A stretch of 64,000 nucleotides of DNA from Alphaproteobacteria bacterium (GTDB lineage Bacteria > Pseudomonadota > Alphaproteobacteria > Micropepsales > Micropepsaceae). Every line of letters begins with the position of its first letter. Within the stretch, counting starts at the first letter, position 1. The position numbers were made by a program, and so were the translations under genes. Shown piece after piece: positions 16,989-25,327 of the stretch. The notes beneath the pieces are model-generated. The model made no database searches, was not told the origin of the DNA, and worked only from the letters and a program-made list of their open reading frames with translations. The stretch lies in NCBI GenBank assembly GCA_025361185.1, contig JANYAR010000095.1, positions 1 through 64,000 of the forward strand, written 5' to 3'.

Positions 16989-17582
16989 TTAAGCAAAGTC
17001 CTTCGCCAGCGCCGCGCGCGCTTCGGCGGTCAGGACCGCCATATGGCCGTAGTTGGGATGCGACAGACCCAGCACCACCCGCTCGCTGCTGCCCCGGAAA
17101 TGGGCGATCTGGTCAGGGGTCAGCTTGAAGCGCAGCCAGTGGACCGATGAAGTTTTGCCGTCCGCCGTGGTGCGGTCGTCATAGTCGGTGGGTGTGGCAG
17201 CGATCACATCACCGCCGATTTCCAGGAACACGTTTTCCTCGATTCCGCCCAGGGTCAGCAGCACGGTATTGCGGCGGTTTGCGTCTTCGATCTCCAGCAT
17301 CATGGTGGCGATCAATTCATCGCCCTGCGGGATCAGGGGATTGTAGACTTCCAGCTCACCGGCGATCTGCTCCTCGCCGCCTTTTTCGATGCGCAGCATT
17401 TCCTGCACCTGCAGCCACATGGTGGCGTAATTCTCGAAATAAAAGGTGGCGAACGGCCCAACCTCGACGCGGCGCAGCTTCTTCATCGGCACCAGATTGG
17501 CCTTCAGCGACTTGCGCTGCTGGTCATATTCGGGGACCGAGAGAATGTCGGCTTGTGTGATCTTGCGTTGGGCTTCGGGCAT
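16989..17582 (-). CDS. DUF3501 family protein
   Basis: A 197-residue soluble protein starting MPEAQRKITQADILSVPEY at an ATG with GGAG 6 nt upstream. The family's conserved parts are visible: RRVEVGPFATFYFENYATMW, a Glu/Met-rich helix (VQEMLRIEKG) and the C-terminal HWLRFKLTPDQ and LGLSHPNYGH. No catalytic motif is known and there is no signal peptide. In other proteobacteria the family travels with the Fe-S/CCG-domain gene that lies directly upstream here (110-nt gap) and with rubrerythrin. Together with the Irr/ICE context, that points to iron or peroxide physiology; this is inference. Confidence 0.9.
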   Translation of the reverse strand: MPEAQRKITQADILSVPEYDQQRKSLKANLVPMKKLRRVEVGPFATFYFENYATMWLQVQEMLRIEKGGEEQIAGELEVYNPLIPQGDELIATMMLEIEDANRRNTVLLTLGGIEENVFLEIGGDVIAATPTDYDDRTTADGKTSSVHWLRFKLTPDQIAHFRGSSERVVLGLSHPNYGHMAVLTAEARAALAKDFA

Positions 17583-17649
17583 GTCGGGCTCCTGCTATTC
17601 TTCTGCTGCAATCTCCGGCCACTCGCTTTGGCGCGTGGCGTTCGCAACT

Positions 17650-17688
17650 CGGAACAGTCCCCCGGACTGTTCCGCCCGCCTTTGGCGG
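17650..17688 (-). repeat. Paired hairpins downstream of the Fe-S gene (GTCC-GGN-GGAC family, copy 3)
   Basis: 17650-17660 (CGGAACAGTCC) and 17664-17674 (GGACTGTTCCG) form a perfect 11-bp stem around CCC (GGG in the sense of the upstream gene). A small companion hairpin, CCGCC-TTT-GGCGG, is at 17676-17688, only 4 nt after the Fe-S gene stop codon. The element lies between the Fe-S and DUF3501 genes, which are probably co-transcribed, so it could stabilise or partly terminate the message. Confidence 0.75.
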
Positions 17689-17692
17689 TCCG

Positions 17693-19042
17693 TTACTCAC
17701 ACTTCAGGCCAAAGGCGCGGGCCATGATCTGGATGGGATGTTCGGGCTCGCGCGCGGGCGTGTCGGCCCCGTTTGATTCAAGATGGGAGACGATATGCAT
17801 GGCGGCCAGCGGGCAATCTGAAACAATGTGACCCCGCGGCTTAGCGCCCGCCGCCTTGAATACCGGCTTGCCCACCTTCACGGCCAGATCATGGGTCGGT
17901 TTGACCACGCCGAAGGTGCCGCCATGACCCGAGCAGCGCTCGATCACGTCAACCGGCGTGTCCGGAATCATCTTCAGCATTTCCGCCGCCTTGGGGCCCA
18001 TATTCTGGGCCCGGGCATGGCAGGCCAGATGTACCGTGACGCCTTCGGGCAGGGGCGTGAGGCCTGGCGGCAAGCCTTCTTTCTTGGCGACATCCACCAC
18101 ATATTCGTCGATGTCGAAGGTGTTTTCCTGCACGCGCTTGATGTCCGGATTGTCGGGACAAATCAGCGCCCATTCGAATTTCAGCATCAACCCGCAGGAG
18201 GCGGTGAGGGCGACGATGTCAAATCCCTGGTCGATCAGCTTGCAGAGTTCCCTGGAGACCTTGGCGGCATTCTGCGCCACGCGGTCCAGCTCGGCCCGTT
18301 CCAGAAACGGCATGCCGCAGCAGCCGGGATAGGCGATTTTGGTTTCCACGCCGATGTGGTTGAGCACGGCGCGGGCATCCATGCCGGTTTCCGGCTTGTT
18401 ATAATTGACAAAGCAGGTGGCATAGAGCGCGGCCTTGCGTTTGCCGAAGGCAGGAGCGGCGGCGTTGACCTCGTTTTCCTTCTGCTTGGCGGTGGAAACG
18501 AAAGTGCGGGCATGGAATTTCGGCAAAGTCGCCTTGGCGTCGATGCCGGCGGTCTTTTCCATCAGCGCCCGCACCGGCTTGTTCTTCTTGTCCGACGCCC
18601 AATTGATGATCGGCGAGGCGAAGCGCGCCATTGTGCCGTTGCGGTCCATCTCCGCAAGCTGGGCTTGCGTGAAGTCTTTGTGGCCCTTTTGGGCTTCGAC
18701 AAAACGGTGACGCAGCATCAGATGCGGGAAATCCAGCATGAAGGAATGCGGCGGCACATAGGGACATTTGGTCATGAAGCACATGTCGCAAAGCGTGCAG
18801 GCTTCGACCACGGGTTTGAAATCGTCGGATTCCAGGTGCTCGACATCTTCCTTGGGACTGTTGTCGATCAGGTCGAACAGGCGCGGAAAGGAATCGCAGA
18901 GATTGAAGCAACGCCGGCAGCCGTGGCAGATGTCGAACACCCGGCGCATTTCCGCGTCCAGCTTCGCCGCATCGGCAAAGTCGGGATCCTGCCATTTGAT
19001 GATCTCGCGGGTAGGGGCGCCCAGGCTGCCTTCGCCGGTCAT
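17693..19042 (-). CDS. Heterodisulfide-reductase-type Fe-S protein with CCG domains
   Basis: A 449-residue protein. The N-terminal 8Fe ferredoxin-like module has CHGCRRCFNLC (near residues 39-49) and CTLCDMCFMTKCP (near 81-93), each able to bind a 4Fe-4S cluster. The C-terminal half has two CCG-type segments: GCCGMPFLE with an earlier Cys in YATCFVN, and ERCSGHGGTFG with an upstream Cys-His in HLACHARAQ. This resembles GlpC, LutA/GlcF and HdrD, subunits that pass electrons to or from quinones or thiols. There are no membrane segments. With rubrerythrin upstream and DUF3501 downstream, it may be the electron carrier of a peroxide-reducing system, which is inference. Confidence 0.88.
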   Translation of the reverse strand: MTGEGSLGAPTREIIKWQDPDFADAAKLDAEMRRVFDICHGCRRCFNLCDSFPRLFDLIDNSPKEDVEHLESDDFKPVVEACTLCDMCFMTKCPYVPPHSFMLDFPHLMLRHRFVEAQKGHKDFTQAQLAEMDRNGTMARFASPIINWASDKKNKPVRALMEKTAGIDAKATLPKFHARTFVSTAKQKENEVNAAAPAFGKRKAALYATCFVNYNKPETGMDARAVLNHIGVETKIAYPGCCGMPFLERAELDRVAQNAAKVSRELCKLIDQGFDIVALTASCGLMLKFEWALICPDNPDIKRVQENTFDIDEYVVDVAKKEGLPPGLTPLPEGVTVHLACHARAQNMGPKAAEMLKMIPDTPVDVIERCSGHGGTFGVVKPTHDLAVKVGKPVFKAAGAKPRGHIVSDCPLAAMHIVSHLESNGADTPAREPEHPIQIMARAFGLKCE

Positions 19043-19077
19043 GACAATCCATCGGTGAAAAGCGTTGGAGAAAAAAC

Positions 19078-19102
19078 GGCCGCGCGAATGATCCGCGCGG
19101 CC
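19078..19102. terminator. Bidirectional rho-independent terminator after rubrerythrin
   Basis: GGCCGCGCG (19078-19086) and CGCGCGGCC (19094-19102) form a perfect 9-bp stem with a 7-nt loop. It has six A upstream (U-run for the minus strand) and CTTTTTT a few bases downstream. It starts 21 bp after the rubrerythrin stop, in the gap before the Fe-S gene on the same strand. Rubrerythrin may thus be expressed more than the downstream genes. Confidence 0.85.
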
Positions 19103-19123
19103 GCGACTTTTTTAAAAACGGCG

Positions 19124-19546
19124 TTAGCTGCCGAGCGTGTCCAGCGCCTTCTGGAAGCGGCCGGCATGGGACTTTTCCGCCTTTGCCAAAGTCTCGAACC
19201 AGTCGGCGATTTCATCAAAGCCTTCGCCGCGCGCGGTCTTGGCCATGCCCGGATACATGTCGGTATATTCGTGGGTCTCGCCCGCGATCGAGGCCTTGAG
19301 GTTGGCGTCGGTAGCGCCGATGGGCTGGCCGGTCGCCGGATCGCCCACTTCCTCCAGATATTCCAGATGGCCATGGGCGTGGCCGGTTTCGCCTTCCGCG
19401 GTCGAGCGGAACACGGCGGCGACGTCGTTATGGCCTTCCACATCGGCCTTCTGGGCAAAATAGAGATAGCGGCGGTTCGCCTGGCTTTCGCCCGCGAAGG
19501 CCTCTTTGAGATTTTCCCAGGTCTTGGTGTTTTTCAGTGCGGGCAT
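19124..19546 (-). CDS. Rubrerythrin family protein
   Basis: A 140-residue ferritin-like diiron protein. The start [17 protein letters not shown] is chosen for the AAGGAGAG site 5-7 nt upstream. Metal ligands are visible in the E-x2-x2 helices: [16 protein letters not shown] (Glu near 20), [15 protein letters not shown] (EGE..H) and later [20 protein letters not shown] (E..H). It lacks the C-terminal rubredoxin domain of classical rubrerythrin, so it needs an external electron donor; the Fe-S gene downstream is a candidate. Rubrerythrins reduce hydrogen peroxide in the cytosol. An ICE-type Irr operator lies 61-77 nt upstream of the start. Confidence 0.92.
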   Translation of the reverse strand: MPALKNTKTWENLKEAFAGESQANRRYLYFAQKADVEGHNDVAAVFRSTAEGETGHAHGHLEYLEEVGDPATGQPIGATDANLKASIAGETHEYTDMYPGMAKTARGEGFDEIADWFETLAKAEKSHAGRFQKALDTLGS

Positions 19547-19606
19547 GTGGCTCTCCTTGCAAAATTTCGGCGCCAGACTGACCCCATCCCAAGAGGAAGT
19601 CAACAG

Positions 19607-19623
19607 TTTAGAATAATTCTAAT
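19607..19623. promoter_or_regulatory. ICE-type Irr operator upstream of rubrerythrin
   Basis: The sequence TTTAGAA-TAA-TTCTAAT matches 13 of the 14 defined positions of the iron control element TTTAGAA-N3-TTCTAAA; the inner 15 bp are a perfect palindrome. It lies 61 nt upstream of the rubrerythrin start, just upstream of a possible -35 hexamer TTGACT (19603-19598, minus strand). Irr binds ICE sites when iron is scarce and represses or activates depending on position. The irr gene itself starts about 460 bp away. Confidence 0.8.
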
Positions 19624-19649
19624 ATAAGAAAACGACTCGCAAGAAGCGG

Positions 19650-20081
19650 CTAAGTCCGCCGGACGCGGACGACGACATCGACGCGGTCCACCGACAAGCC
19701 GGGCGGCGGTGTGGGAACGCCCGCCACGGCGATGCTTTCGCCGGGGATGTCGATCAGCAATCCTTCGCTTTCCAGGAAAAAATGCTGGTGGTCACCGGTA
19801 TTGGTATCGAAATAGCTGCGCGCCGCATCGACGATGACCTGCCGCAGCAGGCCGGCTTGCGTGAATTGATGCAGGGTGTTGTAGACGGTGGCGAGCGAGA
19901 CTTTCACGCCCGACTTGGTGACTTGGTCATGCAGGCTTTCGGCGGTGACATGCCGGTCACAGTCCAAAAACAGAAGCCCCGCCAACTCCACCCGCTGGCG
20001 GGTTGGACGCAGGCCCGCCTGGCGCAGCCGCCCTGTTGCCAGGGCCGCCAAAGCTTTGCCGTTGCGAGAGGCTTTGCCCAT
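19650..20081 (-). CDS. irr: Iron response regulator Irr (Fur family)
   Basis: A 143-residue Fur-superfamily regulator. The winged helix includes LRPTRQRVELAGLLF and VSLATVYNTLHQFTQAGLLRQV. The dimerisation domain has SYFDTNTGDHQHFFLESEG, the His-rich region of Irr (often HHH, here HQH), and ends LLIDIPGESI. It lacks the CxxC zinc pairs of Fur and PerR, as is normal for Irr. In rhizobia Irr senses haem status, is active in low iron and binds ICE motifs. Here one ICE lies 75 nt upstream of irr itself and one before rubrerythrin, which implies autoregulation plus control of the neighbouring unit. Confidence 0.87.
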   Translation of the reverse strand: MGKASRNGKALAALATGRLRQAGLRPTRQRVELAGLLFLDCDRHVTAESLHDQVTKSGVKVSLATVYNTLHQFTQAGLLRQVIVDAARSYFDTNTGDHQHFFLESEGLLIDIPGESIAVAGVPTPPPGLSVDRVDVVVRVRRT

Positions 20082-20155
20082 GAACTTGCGTCCCTCGTTT
20101 GGCTTGACCCGCCTATAAGTGGCGCGGCAACCCTGCTAGACTGTAAAAGATATAT

Positions 20156-20172
20156 GTTAGAACCTTTCTAAG
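20156..20172. promoter_or_regulatory. ICE-type Irr operator between irr and fabA
   Basis: GTTAGAA-CCT-TTCTAAG keeps the full inner palindrome TTAGAA-N3-TTCTAA and differs from the ICE consensus only at the two outermost bases. It lies 75 nt upstream of the irr start and 93 nt upstream of fabA. Autoregulation of irr is the likelier reading. An effect on fabA cannot be excluded. Confidence 0.75.
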
Positions 20173-20264
20173 CAAGCAGCCTGGCGTTCGCGGGTAGCCC
20201 ATCGCGTACTTTTGGGGTAGGGAACCTCCCGGAAACGCCAAAGTTTTCAAGGAAGAACACCGAA

Positions 20265-20822
20265 GTGGACACCCCCTTGCGCAAATCCTCTTTCGATCTT
20301 CAGGGTCTTTTGGCCTGTGGCCGGGGAGAGTTGTTCGGGCCCGGCAATGCGCAATTGCCGCTGCCTCCCATGCTGATGTTCGACCGCATTACCGCCATCA
20401 GCGAGGACGGCGGTTCCGACGGCAAGGGCGAAGTCGTGGCGGAGTTCGATATCCATCCCGATCTCTGGTTCTTCAAATGCCATTTCCAGGGCGATCCGGT
20501 GATGCCAGGCTGCCTGGGGTTGGACGCTCTGTGGCAGCTGGTGGGCTTTTTCCTGGGCTGGATGGGCGGGCCCGGCAGGGGCCGCGCCTTGGGCGTGGAC
20601 GAGGTCAAGTTCACCGGCATGGTGCTGCCCACCGCCAAGAAGATCACCTACATCGTCAACCTCAAGCGCGTGATCATGCGCAGGTTGGTCCTGGGTATTG
20701 CCGACGGCATCATGAAAGTGGACGGCAAGGTCATCTATGAGGCCAAGGGGCTTCGCGTCGGTCTGTTCACCGACGCGGCCGTGGCCTTGGCGCAAAGCGG
20801 AGCGGCGCCGGCTTCCGCCTGA
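20265..20822 (+). CDS. fabA: 3-hydroxydecanoyl-ACP dehydratase/isomerase
   Basis: A 185-residue hot-dog-fold enzyme that dehydrates 3-hydroxydecanoyl-ACP and isomerises trans-2- to cis-3-decenoyl-ACP, the entry to unsaturated fatty acids. Catalytic His73 ([14 protein letters not shown]) and Asp87 (GLDALWQL) are both present at family spacing. The start is GTG at 20265, preceded by AAGGAAG at 9 nt; the N-terminus [17 protein letters not shown] matches the family. First gene of fabA-fabB-fabI, with 13 nt to fabB. Confidence 0.95.
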   Translation: MDTPLRKSSFDLQGLLACGRGELFGPGNAQLPLPPMLMFDRITAISEDGGSDGKGEVVAEFDIHPDLWFFKCHFQGDPVMPGCLGLDALWQLVGFFLGWMGGPGRGRALGVDEVKFTGMVLPTAKKITYIVNLKRVIMRRLVLGIADGIMKVDGKVIYEAKGLRVGLFTDAAVALAQSGAAPASA

Positions 20823-20835
20823 CGCTGAGGGTTTC

Positions 20836-22056
20836 ATGAAAAGAGTGGTCGTCACCGGCCTCGGTATTGTGTCTTCCATCGGCAACAATGCCGAAGAAGT
20901 CACCGAATCGCTGCGCACCGCGCGCTCGGGCATCGTCGCGGCGGAAGATTATATCCGTTTGGGTTTCCGCTCCCAGATTCACGGGTCGCTGAAGATCAAC
21001 CTGGATGAAGTGGTGGACCGCCGCGCCCGCCGGTTCCAGGGCGATGGCGCGGGCTATTGCTGGGTGGCAATGAACCAGGCCATCGCCGACGCCGGGCTGG
21101 TAGAAAAAGACATTTCCAATCCGCGCACCGGGCTGATCGTTGGGTCCGGCGGCCCCAGCACCAAGGCCATCGTGGGCGCCGCCGACATCACCCGCCAGAA
21201 CAGCTCGCCCAGGCGGGTAGGGCCCTTCGCGGTGCCCAAGGCGATGTCGTCCACCTGCAGCGCCAATCTTTCCACCTGGTTCAAGACCAAGGGCTACAAC
21301 TATTCCATTTCCAGCGCCTGCTCGACGTCTGCCAACTGCATCGGCAACGCCTTTGAGCTGATCCAATGGGGCAAACAGGACATGATGTTCGCCGGCGGCG
21401 GCGAGGAGCTGGACTGGACCTTGAGTGAATTGTTCGACGCCATGGGCGCGATGTCGTCCAAGTTCAACGCCTCGCCCGAAAGCGCCTCCAGAGCCTATGA
21501 CATCAACCGCGACGGCTTCGTGATTTCCGGCGGCGGCGGCATCTTGGTGCTGGAAGAGCTGGAGCACGCACGCGCGCGCGGCGCCAAGATTTATGCCGAA
21601 ATGACCGGCTATGGCGCCACCGCCGACGGCGCCGACATGGTGGCGCCGTCGGGCGAAGGCGCGGTGCGCTGCATGAAGATGGCGCTGGAAAATATCAAAG
21701 CGCCGGTCGACTACATAAATCCACACGCCACCTCGACGCCGGTGGGCGATGTTCCCGAAATCAACGCCATCAAGACGGTGTTTGGCGCCAAGACGCCGGC
21801 GATCAGCGCCACCAAGTCGCTGACCGGCCACAGCCAGGGCGCGGCCGGCGTGCATGAGGCGATCTATACCTTGCTGATGATGAAGAACAATTTCATCTGC
21901 GAAAGCGCCAATATCGTGGAACTGGACCCGGCCGTGGCAGGCGCCAATATCGTGCGCCAGCGCATCGACAACGCCGAGATCAACACCGCTCTGTCCAACA
22001 GCTTTGGCTTCGGCGGCACCAATGCCTGCCTGGTGTTCCAGCGTTTTGAGCAGTGA
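20836..22056 (+). CDS. fabB: 3-oxoacyl-ACP synthase I
   Basis: A 406-residue condensing enzyme that elongates cis-3-decenoyl-ACP and longer unsaturated acyl-ACPs. The catalytic triad is Cys162 ([14 protein letters not shown]), His in [12 protein letters not shown] and His in [11 protein letters not shown]. The start [16 protein letters not shown] at 20836 follows fabA by 13 nt. The C-terminal [13 protein letters not shown] is the usual glycine-rich loop. The fabA-fabB pairing marks the anaerobic route of unsaturated fatty acid synthesis. Confidence 0.95.
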   Translation: MKRVVVTGLGIVSSIGNNAEEVTESLRTARSGIVAAEDYIRLGFRSQIHGSLKINLDEVVDRRARRFQGDGAGYCWVAMNQAIADAGLVEKDISNPRTGLIVGSGGPSTKAIVGAADITRQNSSPRRVGPFAVPKAMSSTCSANLSTWFKTKGYNYSISSACSTSANCIGNAFELIQWGKQDMMFAGGGEELDWTLSELFDAMGAMSSKFNASPESASRAYDINRDGFVISGGGGILVLEELEHARARGAKIYAEMTGYGATADGADMVAPSGEGAVRCMKMALENIKAPVDYINPHATSTPVGDVPEINAIKTVFGAKTPAISATKSLTGHSQGAAGVHEAIYTLLMMKNNFICESANIVELDPAVAGANIVRQRIDNAEINTALSNSFGFGGTNACLVFQRFEQ

Positions 22057-22062
22057 TGGCCC

Positions 22063-22944
22063 ATGGAACAGAAAACGCCTCGGGATCACATCATGGATGA
22101 AGCAAGAACCGGTCTAATGGCCGGTAAGCGCGGATTGGTGATGGGCGTGGCCAACGACCACTCCATCGCCTGGGGCATCGCCCAGACGCTGTCGAGCCAG
22201 GGCGCCGAAATCGCCTTTACCTATCAGGGCGACGCCCAGAAAAAACGGCTGGGGCCGTTGGCGTCTTCCATTGGCTCAACTTTGGTCATGCCGGCGGATG
22301 TGGAAAGCGACGAGCAGCTGGACGCGGTCTTCGACAGTCTGAAAAGGGAATGGGGCACCATCGATTTTCTGGTGCACGCCATCGCCTTTTCCGACCGCGA
22401 CGAATTGAAGGGCCGCTATGTCGACACCTCGCGCGCCAACTTCGCCAGAAGTCTGGATATTTCCTGCTATTCCTTCACCGCGGTGGCCCAGCGCGCCGCC
22501 CGGCTGATGCCCCAGGGCGGCAGCTTGGTGACGCTGACTTATCTCGGCGCCCAGCGGGTGATGCCCAGCTATAACGTCATGGGGGTGGCCAAGGCGGCGC
22601 TGGAAGCCAGCGTCCGCTATCTCGCCGCCGATCTGGGCCGCGACAATATCCGCGTCAACGCCATTTCCGCCGGCCCCATGCGAACCCTGGCCGGTGCGGC
22701 GGTGGGTGACGCCCGCATGGTGTTCAAATGGGCCAAGAATACCTCTCCACTCAAGAAATCGGTCGAGCTTAACCATGTCGGTGGAGCAGCCTTGTATTTG
22801 CTCAGCGATCTGGCAGGAGGTGTGACTGGCGAAGTGCATTTCGTCGACGCCGGATTCAATGTAGTCGGCATGCCGCCGACCGCGGATCTGAAGGGCTGGA
22901 CGCCGCAGGAGAATGGTCACTCCGATGGGACTGCCGACAGTTAA
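22063..22944 (+). CDS. fabI: Enoyl-ACP reductase (NADH), FabI type
   Basis: A 293-residue short-chain dehydrogenase that performs the last reduction of the fatty acid elongation cycle and is the family targeted by triclosan. The N-terminal GKRGLVMGVANDHSIAWGIA carries the cofactor loop; the catalytic pair is Tyr-x6-Lys in SYNVMGVAKAALE, with the upstream Tyr in TLTYLGAQRV. The start at 22063 is 6 nt after fabB; an ATG at 22093 (MDEARTGLM) gives a more typical N-terminus and may be the true start. The 3' end overlaps the DUF4893 gene by 20 bp. Confidence 0.93.
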   Translation: MEQKTPRDHIMDEARTGLMAGKRGLVMGVANDHSIAWGIAQTLSSQGAEIAFTYQGDAQKKRLGPLASSIGSTLVMPADVESDEQLDAVFDSLKREWGTIDFLVHAIAFSDRDELKGRYVDTSRANFARSLDISCYSFTAVAQRAARLMPQGGSLVTLTYLGAQRVMPSYNVMGVAKAALEASVRYLAADLGRDNIRVNAISAGPMRTLAGAAVGDARMVFKWAKNTSPLKKSVELNHVGGAALYLLSDLAGGVTGEVHFVDAGFNVVGMPPTADLKGWTPQENGHSDGTADS

Positions 22945-23536
22945 GTTTTCCACGGCGCTGGCGCTTTGCCTGGCGCTGCTTGCGATTCCCACCATCGCGC
23001 TGGCCGGCTGGCAAGATTACGTGTCGCCCGCCGACAGAGACCGGCTGGAACAATTGCCGCAAATCCGCGATGCCGCCCTGGCCGATGCCAAGCATGGCCG
23101 CGGCCATGGCGATGCGCGCGTCGTTGCGCGCGTGATGGGCCCGCAAGGCCATACCATCAATGCCAATGACCTGGTGGGGCACTGGCGCTGCCGCCAGATC
23201 AAGCTGGGGCGCATGGAATCTTACGTGGTCTATGACCGCTGGTTCGACTGCAACATCCGCGCGCTGGGCAATGGACTGATGCTGGAAAAAACCGACGGCA
23301 GCCAGCGCCTCGCCGGCCGGCTGTTTCCCGACAATGGCGCCTGGATTTACGTGGGGGCGTCGCGAATTCGCGGCGAACACCGGCACAATTATTCCGGCGC
23401 CTCGCCCGGCCTTGGCGCGGCTGTCACGCCCGACGATCAGGTCGGCCTGCTGACCGGCATTGGCGACAACCATCTACGGCTGGAGATTCCGGCGGTGCAG
23501 GAGTCGCTGCTCGATGTCGTCGAGTTTAAGCGCTAA
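22925..23536 (+). CDS. Exported DUF4893 protein
   Basis: About 203 residues. A signal peptide (MGLPTVKFSTALALCLALLA through IALAGW) is followed by DUF4893 features: WQDYVSPADRDRLEQLPQIR, the signature VGHWRCRQIKLG, a Cys in DRWFDCNIR, and LEKTDGSQRLAGRLFPDNG. The paired Cys suggest a periplasmic disulfide. Function is unknown. Two starts are possible (22913 or 22925); GGAG at 22908-22911 is only 1 nt from the first, so I prefer the second. Translationally coupled to fabI and convergent with carA, the two stop codons overlapping. Confidence 0.85.
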   Translation: MGLPTVKFSTALALCLALLAIPTIALAGWQDYVSPADRDRLEQLPQIRDAALADAKHGRGHGDARVVARVMGPQGHTINANDLVGHWRCRQIKLGRMESYVVYDRWFDCNIRALGNGLMLEKTDGSQRLAGRLFPDNGAWIYVGASRIRGEHRHNYSGASPGLGAAVTPDDQVGLLTGIGDNHLRLEIPAVQESLLDVVEFKR

Positions 23537-24726
23537 GCGCGCTTCTTCGCCGCTTCCGCAAAGCGTTCAAACAGATAATGCGAGTCCATCGGCCCCGGCG
23601 ACGCTTCGGGGTGATACTGCACGCTGAACACGTCCTTGCCGTCCAGCCGCAAGCCGCAATTGGTGCCGTCGAACAACGAGACATGGGTCTCGCTGACGCC
23701 CTTGGGCAACGTCTCACGGTCCACCGTGAAACCGTGATTCATCGACACGATCTCCACCTTACCGGTAGTCAGGTCCTTGACCGGATGATTGGCGCCGTGA
23801 TGGCCCTGCGCCATCTTCTTGGTCTTGGCGCCCAGCGCCAGCCCCAGCATCTGATGGCCCAGACAGATGCCGAATACCGGCGTGCCGGTGTTGATCACGC
23901 CCTTGATGGTGGGAATGGCATAGACGCCCGTCGCTGCCGGATCGCCGGGTCCGTTGGACAACAGCACGCCATGCGGCTTGTGGCGCATCACGTCTTCGGT
24001 TGTGGCATTGGCAGGCACCACGGTGATATCGGCACCCATCCCCGCCAAAAGCCGCAGGATGTTGCGCTTCACACCATAGTCGATGACGGTGACGCGAAAG
24101 CTGGGTTTGCCTTCCGTCTTGTAACCTTCGCCCCAGACCCAGGGCGTCTCGTTCCATGTGCTGGTCTGGCGTGCGGTGACCTCCTTGGCTAGGTCCAGTC
24201 CTTCCAGTCCGGCAAAGGATTTGGCCTGCTTGATCAGCGCCTCGCGGTTGGGCTCTGCATCGCCCAGATTGGCCACCACACCATGCGGCATGCCCTTTTC
24301 GCGGATCAGCGCGGTCAAGGCGCGGGTGTCGATGCCGGCGATCGCCGGGATATTGTGCTTCTTCAGCCAGCCATCCAGCGCCAGCAGGTTGCGATAGTTG
24401 GAAGGGTGCTGCGCATCGGCGCGCACGATCAGCCCGCGCACCGCCGGCGTGATCGTCTCGATATCCTCATCATTGGTGCCGACAATGCCGATATGGGGGA
24501 AGGTGAAGGCGACGATCTGCCCCGCATAGGACGGATCGCTGAGGATTTCCTGATAGCCGGTCATGGCGGTGTTGAAGCAGACTTCGCCGACCGCCGAGGT
24601 CTGCGCGCCAAAGCCGGTGCCCTCGAAGAAGGTGCCGTCGGCCAGCATAAGTCCTCCTTTGGAAAAGGGGGCGCGCGAAAATACGCTCGCCGCGGCGGCG
24701 GCGTGGGCTTTGGGTGCGTCGGTCAT
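23533..24726 (-). CDS. carA: Carbamoyl-phosphate synthase small (glutaminase) subunit
   Basis: A 397-residue protein: N-terminal CPSase small-chain domain (LADGTFFEGTGFG, GEVCFNTAMTGYQEILSDPSY) and C-terminal class I glutamine amidotransferase domain. The nucleophile Cys is in FGICLGHQMLGLA and the His-x-Glu partner in YHPEASPGP. It releases ammonia from glutamine and channels it to CarB for arginine and pyrimidine synthesis. carB is not in the window. The gene is divergent from yqeY, 136 bp apart, and convergent with DUF4893. Confidence 0.96.
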   Translation of the reverse strand: MTDAPKAHAAAAASVFSRAPFSKGGLMLADGTFFEGTGFGAQTSAVGEVCFNTAMTGYQEILSDPSYAGQIVAFTFPHIGIVGTNDEDIETITPAVRGLIVRADAQHPSNYRNLLALDGWLKKHNIPAIAGIDTRALTALIREKGMPHGVVANLGDAEPNREALIKQAKSFAGLEGLDLAKEVTARQTSTWNETPWVWGEGYKTEGKPSFRVTVIDYGVKRNILRLLAGMGADITVVPANATTEDVMRHKPHGVLLSNGPGDPAATGVYAIPTIKGVINTGTPVFGICLGHQMLGLALGAKTKKMAQGHHGANHPVKDLTTGKVEIVSMNHGFTVDRETLPKGVSETHVSLFDGTNCGLRLDGKDVFSVQYHPEASPGPMDSHYLFERFAEAAKKRA

Positions 24727-24862
24727 GGGAGGCCTCGGATTTGCGCGAAAATAGGTATGCGCCTCCGTCCCGTCAACCAGAACTTATTGTTGGATTTCAA
24801 CAGGTTGGAATTATCCACCGATTCCAGATAGGTTCGCCGCGTCTTTTTGAAGCGAGAATCTC

Positions 24863-25327
24863 ATGTCCCTGCGCGCCCAGCTTACCGATGCCATGAAAGA
24901 GGCGATGAAGGCCAAGGACGCCAAGCGCCTGGCCACGGTGCGCCTGATGCTGGCGGCGCTGAAGGACCGCGATATCGCCGCGCGCAGCGAAACCAGCCGG
25001 GAACTTTTGGGCGATGATGAGATTCTCGGCCTGCTGGCCAAGATGATCAAACAGCGCGAGGAATCGGCCACGGCTTATGACACGGGCAACCGCCCGGAAC
25101 TGGCGGCGGGCGAGCGCGAGGAGATCGTCATTATTCGTTCCTTCATGCCCACCCAGATGGATGAAGCGGCGATGAAGGCTGCCGTGGCCAAGATCATCGC
25201 GGAAGTCGGCGCTGCCTCGATCAAGGACATGGGCAAGGTGATGGCCGTGCTGAAAGAGCGCTATGCCGGCCAGATGGATTTTTCCAAGGCCAGTGCCGCC
25301 ACCAAGGATGCTTTAAGCGGGAACTAG
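24863..25327 (+). CDS. GatB/YqeY domain protein
   Basis: A 154-residue helical protein, full length for YqeY. It starts MSLRAQLTDAMKEAMKAKD and carries the family motif RLATVRLMLAALKDRDIAARS, with the C-terminal DMGKVMAVLKERYAGQMDFSKAS. The domain matches the tail of GatB, which binds tRNA; free-standing YqeY is proposed to affect amidotransferase or tRNA function but this is unproven. In many alphaproteobacteria yqeY lies between carA and dnaG, as here. Confidence 0.92.
   Translation: MSLRAQLTDAMKEAMKAKDAKRLATVRLMLAALKDRDIAARSETSRELLGDDEILGLLAKMIKQREESATAYDTGNRPELAAGEREEIVIIRSFMPTQMDEAAMKAAVAKIIAEVGAASIKDMGKVMAVLKERYAGQMDFSKASAATKDALSGN

Noticed and set aside
17828-19627. Open frame of 599 codons, plus strand
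   Set aside because: Antisense to the Fe-S and rubrerythrin genes; it crosses the terminator and has no family resemblance.
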